A stretch of DNA of 64,000 nucleotides from Longimicrobium sp. GTDB lineage: Bacteria; Gemmatimonadota; Gemmatimonadetes; Longimicrobiales; Longimicrobiaceae. The stretch covers positions 1 through 64,000 of the forward strand of contig NZ_DASVSF010000008.1 of NCBI RefSeq assembly GCF_036388275.1. The letters are read 5' to 3'. Of this stretch, positions 34,439 to 42,791 are shown one piece after another (the stretch's first letter is position 1; each line of letters opens with the position of its first letter). Made by a program: the position numbers and the translations under genes. The notes under the pieces were generated by a model. That model was given only the letters and a program-made list of their open reading frames with translations, was not told the DNA's origin and made no database searches.

Positions 34439-35940
34439 TGGCGCCACCGCGGAAGCCGCCGGCCGAGAGCGCCGCGCGCCTTCGCCAGGAGCTGGCCGCG
34501 AGCCAGGCGGAGGCCGCCGCCCTGCGCACCCGGCTGGACGAGGCGGAGCGCTCCAGCGCGCACAAGAGCCGCTTCATCCGCCACGTCAGCCACGAGTTCC
34601 GTACCCCCCTCAGCTCCATCATCGGCTTCGCGTCGCTGCTGCAGGGCGAGGGCGAGGAGATGGACCCCGCCGTGCGCGCCGAGTACCTGGAGGTGGTGCT
34701 TCGCAACGCGCGCCACCTGCTGCACGTGGTCGACGACCTGCTGAACATCAGCAAAGTCGAGGCGGGGGCGCTGGAGGTTACGCTCAGCCCCGTGCGCGCC
34801 GCCGAGGTGGCCGAGGCGGTGATCACCGCGCTGGAGCCGCAGGCGTTCGCGCGCGGCATCGTGTTTCGCATGGACGACCGCGCCGCGCGCGCGGCCCTGG
34901 CCGACGCGGGGCGGCTGCGGCAGGTGCTCTTCAACCTGCTGGAGAACGCCGTCAAGTACTCGCCCGAAGGCGGGGAGGTGGCGGTCCGCGTGACGGACGG
35001 CGCCGGCGAGGTGCGGGTGGAGGTGAGCGACCGCGGGCCGGGAATCTCCACGGCGAACCAGCTGCGGCTGTTCAAGGAGTTTTCGCGCGTGAACCCGCCC
35101 GGGCTGCGGGTGCGCGGCGCCGGGCTGGGGCTGGCGCTTTCGCGCATGCTCACCGAGGCCATGGGCGGCAGCGTGGGGGTGAGCTCCATCCCCGGCCATG
35201 GAAGCACCTTCTGGATCTCCCTCCCCGCCGCCGCCGCGGGCGAAACGGCCGCCGAGGCGAGCGTGCCCGCGGCGGCCGTCGCGCGCACCCGCGGCGAGAT
35301 GGTGGCCGTGGTGGACGACGATGCCGACATCCGCGCCTACGCCACCATCGTCCTGCGCCGCGCCGGCTACCGGGCGGTGGCGGATGACGGCTCCCCCGGC
35401 GTGGGGGCCCGCCTGGCGCAGGCGCACCCCCGGCTGGTGCTGCTGGACCTTCACCTGGTGGGCCGCGGCGGCGCCGAGGCGCTGGCCGAGATGCGGGGCT
35501 TCACCGCGCTGGAGTCGATTCCCGTCCTGGCGTTCACCGCGGGCGCCCTGGCCGACCCCAACCCCGCGGGGTTCGACGGCAAGGTGGTGAAGCCGGTGGA
35601 GGCCGACGTGCTGGTGGCCTACGTGGACGAGGCACTCACGCGCGCGCCCATGCCGGCCGAGGCCCCGGCGGACGAGGACGACTTCCTGGCTCCCCTGCGC
35701 GCCCGGTTCCGCACGGGGCTGCACGACCGCTTGGCGGCCATCGAGCGCCACTTCTCGGCCGGTGACCAGGAGGCCCTGCGCCGCGAGCTTCACAAACTGC
35801 GCGGGGCCGCCGCGGGGTACGGGTTCGCCGAATTGTCGCGCCTGGGCGATGCGGCCGAGGAGGCGGTGCGCACCCGCGGCGGCGGTCCCGAGGTGGATGC
35901 GCTGGTGGCCCGGCTGCGCGAAGAAGTGTCCGTGCGGTGA
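34438..35940 (+). CDS. Hybrid histidine kinase with receiver and HPt domains
   Basis: Soluble 500-aa phosphorelay kinase with no membrane helix. A short coiled-coil leads to HisKA with His52 (FIRHVSHEFRTPLSS), then HATPase_c with N-box LFNLLENAVKYSP and G-boxes DRGPGIS and GAGLGLALS. A receiver follows (VVDDDADIRAY, phospho-Asp337 in LLDLHLVG), and a C-terminal HPt domain has His452 in ELHKLRGAAAGYGF. GTG 34438 overlaps the regulator stop (TAGTG) and has GGGAGGGA upstream. Kinase, receiver and HPt in one chain mean phosphate can be passed on to another receiver, for example the regulator upstream or the single-domain receiver at 36132. Confidence 0.92.
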   Translation: MAPPRKPPAESAARLRQELAASQAEAAALRTRLDEAERSSAHKSRFIRHVSHEFRTPLSSIIGFASLLQGEGEEMDPAVRAEYLEVVLRNARHLLHVVDDLLNISKVEAGALEVTLSPVRAAEVAEAVITALEPQAFARGIVFRMDDRAARAALADAGRLRQVLFNLLENAVKYSPEGGEVAVRVTDGAGEVRVEVSDRGPGISTANQLRLFKEFSRVNPPGLRVRGAGLGLALSRMLTEAMGGSVGVSSIPGHGSTFWISLPAAAAGETAAEASVPAAAVARTRGEMVAVVDDDADIRAYATIVLRRAGYRAVADDGSPGVGARLAQAHPRLVLLDLHLVGRGGAEALAEMRGFTALESIPVLAFTAGALADPNPAGFDGKVVKPVEADVLVAYVDEALTRAPMPAEAPADEDDFLAPLRARFRTGLHDRLAAIERHFSAGDQEALRRELHKLRGAAAGYGFAELSRLGDAAEEAVRTRGGGPEVDALVARLREEVSVR

Positions 35941-35948
35941 CGGGTGAG

Positions 35949-36006
35949 GTTCCCGTTCCGGAGCGGGCGTTCCCATTCGGGCGCGCGTGTTCCCCACCGG
36001 GAACGC
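35949..36006. promoter_or_regulatory. Cluster of GTTCCC/GGGAAC boxes upstream of a receiver gene
   Basis: Contains GGTTCCCG, CGTTCCCATTCGGG and the perfect palindrome GTTCCC-CACC-GGGAAC (35990-36005). The same box type occurs at 32599-32614 and as an inverted repeat in front of the chaperone-usher promoter at 43502-43524. Possible operator; the regulator is unknown. Confidence 0.4.
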
Positions 36007-36131
36007 CCGAACGGAGCGCACACGGATGTTTGGTTGGCCTAAGTGGTTGAAGGAGGGGTGTTTGCCCAGAGGTGGCGTGTCTGGGACGATCCTTGCTCTC
36101 CATGCGGCCCATGAACTCGCCGTATCCTGCT

Positions 36132-36545
36132 ATGATGCAAGACCAACCGACCCTCGCGCTCGCCGACGACGACGAGCTCCACGCGGAGCTGATGTCCGCG
36201 TGGCTGGAGCACCAGGGCTTCCGCGTGCTGCGCTTCGCCTCAGGTGACGAGCTGGTGTCGTGGGCCGCCGGGGGCGGCAGCGGCATCCAGGGGCTGCTGC
36301 TGGACGTCGACATGCCCGGCCGCGACGGCTTCCAGAGCTGCCGCGAGGTGCGCGCGATCCCCAGCTTCGCCGAGGTGCCGACGGTGTTCGTGAGCGCGGC
36401 GACGCCGAACAACGTTCCCGACGAGGTGGTGAGCGGCGCGTGCCACTTCATCCGCAAGGACGAGCGGATGTTCGTGAAGCTGGCCGACTGGCTGTCGCGG
36501 CACATCTACTCCGACGCGTCGCACAGCGCCATCGAGTATCGCTGA
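36132..36545 (+). CDS. Single-domain response regulator
   Basis: A 137-aa stand-alone receiver domain. Acidic pocket ADDDE (11-15), phospho-Asp58 in LLLDVDMPGRDG, Ser/Ala in FVSAATP, and Lys109 in FIRKDE. No output domain, so it acts as a shuttle or by protein contact, like CheY or Spo0F. It lies behind the hybrid kinase (about 190 bases) and is a plausible acceptor from its HPt domain. Two adjacent ATG codons (36132, 36135) compete as starts, and no good Shine-Dalgarno is seen. Confidence 0.88.
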   Translation: MMQDQPTLALADDDELHAELMSAWLEHQGFRVLRFASGDELVSWAAGGGSGIQGLLLDVDMPGRDGFQSCREVRAIPSFAEVPTVFVSAATPNNVPDEVVSGACHFIRKDERMFVKLADWLSRHIYSDASHSAIEYR

Positions 36546-36645
36546 ACCCGGCACGTTTCCGGGGACGTGCGAAGCGGGCGGGACCTTTCGAGGTTCCGCC
36601 CGCTTTCGTTCATCCGCAGAACGCATCGTTCTTCGCGGCCACCCC

Positions 36646-36674
36646 TTGTATGCCGCGAACGATTGCGCTACGAT
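36646..36674 (+). promoter_or_regulatory. Sigma70-type promoter of the ArsR/AHSA1 operon
   Basis: TTGTAT (36646-36651), 17-base spacer, TACGAT (36669-36674). Transcription would start near 36681, inside the adjacent palindrome and only about 16 bases before the ATG. Confidence 0.65.
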
Positions 36675-36676
36675 AC

Positions 36677-36692
36677 TGAACCATGCGGTTCA
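36677..36692. promoter_or_regulatory. Probable ArsR-type operator
   Basis: Perfect palindrome TGAACC-ATGC-GGTTCA covering the expected start site of the operon. Its location downstream of the -10 fits autorepression by the encoded ArsR-family protein. Confidence 0.65.
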
Positions 36693-36696
36693 CTGT

Positions 36697-37050
36697 ATGA
36701 CGACCCGACTCGATTCTTCGTTCGCCGCGCTCTCGGACGCCACGCGGCGTGGCATCCTGGAGCAGCTGGGACGAGCCGACGCTTCGATCACGGAGCTCGC
36801 CGAGAAGTTCCACATGACGCTCACGGGCATGAAGAAGCACGTCGGCGTTCTGGAGCAGGCGGGGCTCGTCACCACGAAGAAGACCGGGCGGGTGCGGACG
36901 TGCCAGCTGGGCCCGCGCCGATTGGAGGAGGAAACGGCGTGGCTCGAGAGCTACCGCCAGCGCTGGGACGAACGCTTCGACGAGTTGGACAGGGTAGTCG
37001 AGGAACTCACACAAAAGGAGAAGAGCGATGAACGCAGGAACCGAGAGTAG
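36697..37050 (+). CDS. ArsR-family transcriptional regulator
   Basis: Winged-helix regulator of 117 aa. FAALSDATRRGILEQLGRAD opens the domain; the recognition region is ITELAEKFHMTLTGMKKHVGVLEQAGLV, with the wing in TTKKTGRVRTC. The metal-binding CVC motif of classical ArsR is absent, as in the subgroup that pairs with SRPBCC proteins. ATG 36697 follows the operator by four bases. It overlaps the AHSA1-type gene by 23 bases, the standard two-gene arrangement. Confidence 0.9.
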   Translation: MTTRLDSSFAALSDATRRGILEQLGRADASITELAEKFHMTLTGMKKHVGVLEQAGLVTTKKTGRVRTCQLGPRRLEEETAWLESYRQRWDERFDELDRVVEELTQKEKSDERRNRE

Positions 37051-37546
37051 GCCCGGCCCCGTGAAGAACCGCACCACGGTGGAACGGACGTCGGACCGCG
37101 AGGTGGTCGTCACGCGGACCATCGACGGCCCGGCGCGCATCGTTTTCGAGGCATTTACCAGGGCCGAGCTGCTCAGGCGTTGGTGGGTGCCCAAGTCGAT
37201 GGGAATGACCCTGCTGTCCTGCGAGGTGGATGCTCGTGTCGGAGGCAAGTACCGATTGGAATTCGACATCGGTGGCGCCGAGCCTGCCGCGTTCTTCGGT
37301 ACCTATGTCGAAGTGGAGCCGTATTCGCGCCTCGCGTGGACCAATGAAGAAGGCGGCGAGGGCGGGTCTGTCACCACGGTGACCTTCGAGGAAACGGACG
37401 GCAAGACGCTGGTGGTCCTGCACGAGAGCTATCCTACCAAGGAAGCGCTCGACGCTGCCGGCACCGGAGCAGCCGATGCAATGGTCGAGACGTTCGATCA
37501 GCTGGACGAGCTTCTCGTCACCCTGGGTGAGAGCTCGCGACAGTAA
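37028..37546 (+). CDS. SRPBCC / AHSA1-family protein
   Basis: A 172-aa START-like (activator of Hsp90 ATPase homologue 1-like) protein with a hydrophobic-ligand fold. Typical segments: VVVTRTIDGPARIVFEAFTRAELLRRWWVP, DARVGGKYRLEF, FFGTYVEVEPYSRLAWTNEE and the C-terminal helix AMVETFDQLDELL. It is cotranscribed with the ArsR-type repressor. The ligand is unknown; proteins of this pair often act in stress or xenobiotic responses, but nothing in the sequence shows which. Confidence 0.88.
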   Translation: MNAGTESRPGPVKNRTTVERTSDREVVVTRTIDGPARIVFEAFTRAELLRRWWVPKSMGMTLLSCEVDARVGGKYRLEFDIGGAEPAAFFGTYVEVEPYSRLAWTNEEGGEGGSVTTVTFEETDGKTLVVLHESYPTKEALDAAGTGAADAMVETFDQLDELLVTLGESSRQ

Positions 37547-37613
37547 CCGAGACCTGGACCTCGCGGCCGGTCGTCCGAGAGTCCCGGCTCGGCCGGTGTG
37601 GGACTCCCTTTTC

Positions 37614-37967
37614 TCAGATCATGGGGGAGATGACGTACGTGATGCGCCCCGACGCTTCCGCCGCCGGACGGCGGAAGCGGAACTCCCGGTTCTCCCCTCC
37701 GCGGACGACCATGCTCGCTGCGGGTGCGGCCGAATCGTCCTCCCTCGCCACCTGCACGACGTAGCTGCTCGCTCCCTTGTTCGCGATGCCGACCAAGACG
37801 CCGAGCGCGCCGTTCCGAACCTCCGTCGCGACACCCGCACCCATCTCCACGCCCTGCCGCGGCAGGATGGTCGCGCTCGCGTGGATCGAGCCCTGCGCCA
37901 GGGCGGGCGCGGCGCTCAGGGCGATGGAGATCAGGGCGGCGGCAAGGGCGGTCTTCACGGCTGGCAT
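37614..37967 (-). CDS. Small secreted protein, possible fimbrial accessory
   Basis: A 117-aa secreted protein with signal peptide 1-24 (ALSAAPALA, then QGS). The mature start GSIHASATILP resembles the QINASATI start of the two fimbrial subunits. The rest is beta-rich (VLVGIANKGASSYVVQVARE, ENREFRFRRP, ITYVISPMI), about the size of one Ig-like domain. It lies downstream of the chaperone-usher operon on the same strand, beyond that operon's terminator, so it needs its own promoter, which I could not identify. A role with the pilus is inferred from position and the short N-terminal likeness only. Confidence 0.6.
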   Translation of the reverse strand: MPAVKTALAAALISIALSAAPALAQGSIHASATILPRQGVEMGAGVATEVRNGALGVLVGIANKGASSYVVQVAREDDSAAPAASMVVRGGENREFRFRRPAAEASGRITYVISPMI

Positions 37968-38184
37968 CCACGGAGAGAGAAGCGTTTTGCTCCTTCCCTC
38001 CGATGCGAGCCGCGAGCCGAGGTTGCGCCTGCCCTAAGTCGTTGTCTGCGTCGCGTTTAGATGATGCGTGCGCGCTCCGTGTCGTGTGCGGTTTGAGGAC
38101 GATTGAAATGTAAGTGGCCTCCGTGCAACCACTTGGCTGTGAGCGACCGATTTCTGTACACCCAGTGATGCACGTGTGCAAAAA

Positions 38185-38220
38185 AGCAGCAGGGCAGCGC
38201 GACCCGGCTGCCCTGCTGCT
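38185..38220 (-). terminator. Chaperone-usher operon terminator
   Basis: AGCAGCAGGGCAG and CTGCCCTGCTGCT form a perfect 13-bp stem with a ten-base loop. Read on the minus strand it is followed by six T, a strong intrinsic terminator 21 bases after the usher stop. Confidence 0.9.
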
Positions 38221-38240
38221 TTCGATCGATGCGGACGTCG

Positions 38241-40814
38241 TCAGCGGATCTTGCGCAGCGTGATGGGTGGCGCCTGCACCAGCACGTCGCCCGAGGCGGG
38301 AACCACGAGCACCAGCGGATTCGGATCGGCGATCGCGTTCAGGGCGCGCAGGGACGATTCGGCGACACGGATCTCGTACGTGCCCGGCCGTACGCGGCTC
38401 ACGTAGAACTCGCCGTCGCTGAACGTGGCCACGCGCTGCACGTCCCCCGTTTCGCGGCTGACGATCTCCAGCGTCACCCCCGCGACGGTGGGCACCTCGC
38501 GGCCGGGAAGCAACTGGCCCGCCAGCTCGCGCGTCTGCACCAGGGGAATGTCGACCGCCGCGAACACGTGCGGCGCCGGCCGAAGCTCCACGCCACGGGC
38601 GACCGGCACCCACCCGGCCTCGTCCAGCGAAAGCGTGTCGAGCGCCACCTGCGCCGCCTCGAAGGGCAGCACCGACCAGGTGCGATAGGCCCCGTCCGCC
38701 CCCGACTTCACGCTCACGGACCCGATCCGTACCGTGGCGCCCGGGAGAGGCCGGTCGCCCGCGCTGAACACGCCGTTGCCGTCCAGGTCGTAGAACACCC
38801 GCCCGCCCACCCCCGCCATCCCGGTTCCGCGGTAGGGAAGCGCGAGCACGCCGCCCCGCCCGCCGTACGCCACGCTCCCCTCGGCGGACCACGATCCCTG
38901 CACCTGGCTGCGCAGCGAGGCGGCCTGTGTCTGCACGTTGGCGAACCCCAGCCGGCGCGCGAAGGTCAGGTACACCGCCATCCCGTTGGGATCGGGAAGC
39001 CACTGCACGGCCAGCGTGGCGAACGAGGTGGGCCCCGTCTGCAGCGAGGTGTTGAACCCCGCCTGCCGCAGCTCGCCCTCGGCGAAGGCCAGGCTGCCGC
39101 TGAGCCCCGACCCGCGCAGCCAGGGCGGAACGAAGCGCGGCAGGGAAACGCTGGGCGCCAGAAAGATGACGCCCGGCGAGCCCGGGAGCCCGGACTCGTA
39201 GCCCGCCTCCAGCCGCGCGGACCGCAGCGCGGCCAGGGCCGACACGCGCACCCGGTCCAGCCCCGCCTCCTGCGTTCCCTCCGCGCGGCCGTTCAGCGCA
39301 TAGGCGCGCACCGGGCCGGCGCGAACGTTCGAGCGGCTGAACCCGCCGCCGGCCTGCCAGCGCGGGCTGGCCAGGGGCGCAAAGGAGAACTGCCCCGAGC
39401 CCGGGTAGACGATGCCGGCCGTCGCGTGCGCCACCCCGCCCGCCGCCACGTGCTGAAGCGAGCCGCGCACGAACGAGCCGAGCAGCGCCTGCACCTCGGC
39501 GCTGGTGCCGGGCCGCAGCAGCGCGCTCACCGCGCCGAACGGGCTCAGCACGGGCCCGGCGGAGTCCGCGGGCTGCTCGTACTCGAAGCCGCCGGCCACG
39601 GTAAGGGTGCGCGTCACCCCGCGGCGCAGGTCCAGGTATGCCGCCAGGGTGCACTCCCCGTGCGGGCAGGCGCCCACCCCCGCCGCGTACTCGTTGACCC
39701 CGCGCGGAAGCTGCGTCACGGGAACGGAGTAGATCACGCTCGACTCCCGGATCTCGCCCGCGGGGCCGTACATCTTCACCTGCACGGGGGTGCTGCCGTA
39801 CTCCAGCGGCACGCTCACCGGCCGCTCGGCCGTCGCGTCCGAGAACCCCACGAGGCGGCCGCCCTGGTACACCTCGTACTGCCACCCGGGGGGAAGCTCG
39901 GGCGAAAGCAGCACCTGGTCGAAGCGGGTGCGCCGCAGGAACGGCGCATTGCCGATGGTGATGCCCCGCAGCGACCGCGCGCGCAGTCCCCCGCTCAGGT
40001 GGTCGCCCAGGTGAAGCTGGCGGACGAAGCGGCCGCGGGGAAACACACGGTGATAGGCCACCGCCGGGTCCAGCAGCCCCGCCGAGCCCGAGTCCGCCGC
40101 CAGGGTGCCGCGCAGGGTGAGCATGCCGCCCACCAGGCTGAACCCCGAACCCAGCCGCAGCGAGGGCGGCGACGGCTCGCTCCCCACCCGGCCGGAAATC
40201 GCCCAGTCCACCACCCCGGCCCCGCTGACGGCCCGGTACGACACCGTGTCGCCCGCCAGCCCCACCTCGCCCCCCTGGTGGCGCAGCTCGACGGCGCGCC
40301 GGGTTTCCACCTCGCGCCGCGTCTCGGCGGCGAACGGCACGCCGCGGGTGATGGAAACGGCCAGCGCCTCCCAGTCCACCTGGGCTTCCGCACCCAGCAG
40401 CAGCGCCAGCGCGGGGACGGCCAGGTACACCTCGCCCCCGGCCTGCACCAGGTCGCCCGGCGCCAGCGCCAGCGTGTCGGCCGCCAGCACGCGCGCGCCA
40501 GCCACGTCGAGGATCGCGGGGGGGGCCTCGGCCAGCGCGCTCACGCGGATGGTGTTGCCGGAGGCGTCGCGCTCCATGGGCGTGCCCCCCAGCTCCAGCA
40601 CGGGGCGCAGGGGCAGCAGCAGGCGGCCCTGGTCGTTGACCACCACCGTCAGGGTGGCGGCCGGCAGGCTGCCCAGGCGCACCTCGAAAAGCCCCTGCTC
40701 GTAGCCGGAGGGGAGTTCCTGGGCCGCTGCACGCGCGGAAAGGAAAAGGGAGAAGGCGAGGACGAGCGAAAGCACCGGGCCCCGGCATCCGCCCCGGAAC
40801 CGCAGGGGGAGCAT
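38241..40814 (-). CDS. Fimbrial usher (outer-membrane assembly platform)
   Basis: An 857-aa protein, usual usher length, with a signal peptide to about residue 31. The N-terminal region corresponds to the chaperone-binding domain (LFEVRLGSLPAATLTVVVND). The middle shows the usher barrel/plug order: QLHLGDHLSGGLRARSLRGI, a LPPGWQYEVYQGGRLVGF strand typical of the usher middle domain, and alternating beta strands to about residue 640. Near 655-690 a VFYDLDGNGVFSAGDRPLPG motif matches the DxDxNGxxxxGDxPLPG signature of sigma-class and related ushers. The C-terminal beta domains include GTYEIRV. It is the last gene of the operon; a strong terminator follows. Divergent from Gammaproteobacterial FimD/PapC. 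Confidence 0.8.
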   Translation of the reverse strand: MLPLRFRGGCRGPVLSLVLAFSLFLSARAAAQELPSGYEQGLFEVRLGSLPAATLTVVVNDQGRLLLPLRPVLELGGTPMERDASGNTIRVSALAEAPPAILDVAGARVLAADTLALAPGDLVQAGGEVYLAVPALALLLGAEAQVDWEALAVSITRGVPFAAETRREVETRRAVELRHQGGEVGLAGDTVSYRAVSGAGVVDWAISGRVGSEPSPPSLRLGSGFSLVGGMLTLRGTLAADSGSAGLLDPAVAYHRVFPRGRFVRQLHLGDHLSGGLRARSLRGITIGNAPFLRRTRFDQVLLSPELPPGWQYEVYQGGRLVGFSDATAERPVSVPLEYGSTPVQVKMYGPAGEIRESSVIYSVPVTQLPRGVNEYAAGVGACPHGECTLAAYLDLRRGVTRTLTVAGGFEYEQPADSAGPVLSPFGAVSALLRPGTSAEVQALLGSFVRGSLQHVAAGGVAHATAGIVYPGSGQFSFAPLASPRWQAGGGFSRSNVRAGPVRAYALNGRAEGTQEAGLDRVRVSALAALRSARLEAGYESGLPGSPGVIFLAPSVSLPRFVPPWLRGSGLSGSLAFAEGELRQAGFNTSLQTGPTSFATLAVQWLPDPNGMAVYLTFARRLGFANVQTQAASLRSQVQGSWSAEGSVAYGGRGGVLALPYRGTGMAGVGGRVFYDLDGNGVFSAGDRPLPGATVRIGSVSVKSGADGAYRTWSVLPFEAAQVALDTLSLDEAGWVPVARGVELRPAPHVFAAVDIPLVQTRELAGQLLPGREVPTVAGVTLEIVSRETGDVQRVATFSDGEFYVSRVRPGTYEIRVAESSLRALNAIADPNPLVLVVPASGDVLVQAPPITLRKIR

Positions 40815-40821
40815 GGAGCCT

Positions 40822-41391
40822 TCAGTTCTTGGAGGGGACTGCGTAGACGGTGACCGTGGCGGTGTACACGCCCGGGCGCTGCGTGGCGGCCGGCGTAACC
40901 CGTCCCCCGATGTAGATGGAAACCTGGTCGGTGTTGTAGCGCACCCGGCCGGGCCGGAAGCGCTCCGCCAGCAGCCGGTAGGCGGTGGGGAAGAGGGTGG
41001 TCGTGGGGTTCCACGTTTCGTACGTGGTGGGATCGCACGCCCCGTTGTAGATCTCGCACGCCCCGGCGTACACGCCGTTGAAGGTGATGGGGAGCGTGGT
41101 GCCGTCGGCGCTCACCAGCGCCGCGGGAAGCGCGAAGCTGATGTCCAGGAAGCGCTTGCCCTGCACGCCCGCCAGCCGCCACTCGCCCGACTGCGCCGTG
41201 CGCGGCTGCACGGTGGCCGCCACTCCGGGAACCACGACGCCGAACTGCAGCGTGCGCGTGCCCGTGGCGGAAAGGGGCTTCTCCAGCAGGTACAGCGAAG
41301 CCTGCAGCTGCCCCGTCGACTGCGCGCATAGCCGCCCCGGCAAAGCCAGGGCGGCTGCACACAGCAGCAGGAGGGCGGCACGCAGTCGCAT
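40822..41391 (-). CDS. Fimbrial minor subunit / adhesin-like protein
   Basis: A 189-aa secreted protein with signal peptide 1-23 (LPGRLCAQ). The mature part starts GQLQASLYLLEKPLSATGTR and ends GVYTATVTVYAVPSKN, the same C-terminal GxYTATVxV strand as the other subunits. Two Cys (about 112 and 119, CEIYNGAC) lie in the middle. It lies between the chaperone and usher genes, seven bases from the usher start, so it is a minor or tip subunit in the operon. The exact role is inferred. Confidence 0.68.
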   Translation of the reverse strand: MRLRAALLLLCAAALALPGRLCAQSTGQLQASLYLLEKPLSATGTRTLQFGVVVPGVAATVQPRTAQSGEWRLAGVQGKRFLDISFALPAALVSADGTTLPITFNGVYAGACEIYNGACDPTTYETWNPTTTLFPTAYRLLAERFRPGRVRYNTDQVSIYIGGRVTPAATQRPGVYTATVTVYAVPSKN

Positions 41392-41399
41392 TCGTTCGG

Positions 41400-42251
41400 T
41401 CAGCTCACGGGGATGGTGGCGGAAACGTTCGGCGCCTTCAGCACGCCGCCGGGCGGCAGGTCCGGCCGCTCCGTCTCTACCGTGTAGCGCACCCGGTATC
41501 CGGCGCCCAGCGTTCCCGTGAAGGGAATGACCAGGCGGCGGCGCATCTGGTGATAGATGGCGATTTCGTCGCTCGCCTCGGCGACGACGTCGCCGCCGGG
41601 GGCCAGCAGCTCGGCGCGGATGCGTCCCAGGTACGCCGCGCTCCCCTGGCGGGCCAGGTCCAGCTGCAGCCTCACGCCCTCAGGGGTGCGCACGGCCACG
41701 GGGGCCTGCACGCCGACAGCGGTGGTGACGGGCCCGTTGCGGTACACCGCGGCCGCGACGACCACCGTCTCCACGTTCAATTGAAGGGTCACCGCGCCCT
41801 GCGTCTGCTCGATGGGCGGCTGCCCGCCGCGCGAGCGCACCAGCACCCGCGCCCAGTACTCGCCGTTGGCGAGCCCGGCGGGGGGCTGCGCCATCACGCG
41901 CACCACCTGCCGCTGCCCCGCCTCCAGGCGCAGGCGCCGGGGAAAGGCGCGCATCCACTCCACGGCGGACGGCTCGCCCGCCGCGGCGGTGTCGAACAGG
42001 GGCACGCTCACGTTGCCCGCCGAGTCCGACACGGGGTAGCCGAAGGCGAAGCCGATCTCCACCTCTTCCGGCAGCGTCCCCGAGTTGTACAGGGTCAGCG
42101 TGCCGGTGCGGGTGGTCTGGTCCAGGTACAACGCGATGGGGCTCACCGACACCGCCGCGGCCGGGCTGGCCCAGCACGCCACGACCAGAAGCACCAGCGC
42201 CGCCACCCATCCCTTGATCCGTCCGCTCCGCATCGCCTGTCCGTTCGTCAT
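41400..42251 (-). CDS. Periplasmic fimbrial chaperone (PapD-like)
   Basis: A 283-aa protein with signal peptide to about residue 33 and a two-domain Ig fold. The first domain begins VSVSPIALYLDQTTRTGTLTL and carries FPRRLRLEAGQRQVVRVMAQ, the pattern of the chaperone G1 strand, followed by GEYWARVLVRS. The second domain contains RQGSAAYLGRIRAELLAPGG. It would cap subunits in the periplasm and deliver them to the usher. ATG 42251 is preceded by GGAAGGTGG; GTG 42260 is also in frame but too close to that signal. Divergent from PapD/FimC, closer in layout to non-classical (archaic/alternative) chaperones. Confidence 0.75.
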   Translation of the reverse strand: MTNGQAMRSGRIKGWVAALVLLVVACWASPAAAVSVSPIALYLDQTTRTGTLTLYNSGTLPEEVEIGFAFGYPVSDSAGNVSVPLFDTAAAGEPSAVEWMRAFPRRLRLEAGQRQVVRVMAQPPAGLANGEYWARVLVRSRGGQPPIEQTQGAVTLQLNVETVVVAAAVYRNGPVTTAVGVQAPVAVRTPEGVRLQLDLARQGSAAYLGRIRAELLAPGGDVVAEASDEIAIYHQMRRRLVIPFTGTLGAGYRVRYTVETERPDLPPGGVLKAPNVSATIPVS

Positions 42252-42276
42252 GGGTACCACCTTCCTGGGATCCCGC

Positions 42277-42786
42277 TCAACTGACCGTCTGCACGATCGC
42301 CACCGAAATGGTGGCCGAGTAGCTGCCGCCCAGGTGCCCGTCTCCCGCGACAGCCGTGCCGCCGAGAAGGATGCGCGTGGGCCCGCGCTCGGGGTGCAGG
42401 GTGATGGTGACGGAGCGGTGGGGATCGAACGGTGAGGCCTCGACCGAGCCGGGGCCCAGCACCGCGGCGTCGCCCAGTGCGAACCGCAGGGGAATGCGGC
42501 CGCCGTCCGGCGACTGCAGCTCGGGGGGAAGCAGCAGCATCAGCTCCACGGTCCCCGAGCCCTCGATCACCAGCTCCGCCCTCCGCCCGGCATCCGTCAC
42601 CAAAACGCGCTCGGGGACGCCGGGGATCAGGGATCCAAAAACGAGCTGGCGTCCCCGCAGGAGAACCACCTCCGGGGACGCCGCGGCCTGCGCCGCAATG
42701 GTGCCCGGCAGCCCCGCGGCAAGCGCGAGCGCAAGGAGGCCAATGCCTCCCCGCGCACGCAGGCTCAGCCCGGGGCGCCGCGCCAT
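42277..42786 (-). CDS. Fimbrial accessory subunit
   Basis: A 169-aa secreted protein, signal peptide to about residue 35 (IAAQAAA). The body VVLLRGRQLVFGSLIPGVPE is followed by beta strands and a C-terminus YSATISVAIVQTVS, the donor/acceptor-type last strand seen in the other subunits. It starts five bases after the stop of the major-subunit gene. The first 40 codons have a decayed copy at 31722-31845. Note the internal 11-bp direct repeat CGGCGTCCCCG, whose recombination explains that decayed copy. No Cys in the mature part. Confidence 0.68.
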   Translation of the reverse strand: MARRPGLSLRARGGIGLLALALAAGLPGTIAAQAAASPEVVLLRGRQLVFGSLIPGVPERVLVTDAGRRAELVIEGSGTVELMLLLPPELQSPDGGRIPLRFALGDAAVLGPGSVEASPFDPHRSVTITLHPERGPTRILLGGTAVAGDGHLGGSYSATISVAIVQTVS

Positions 42787-42791
42787 CTGCT

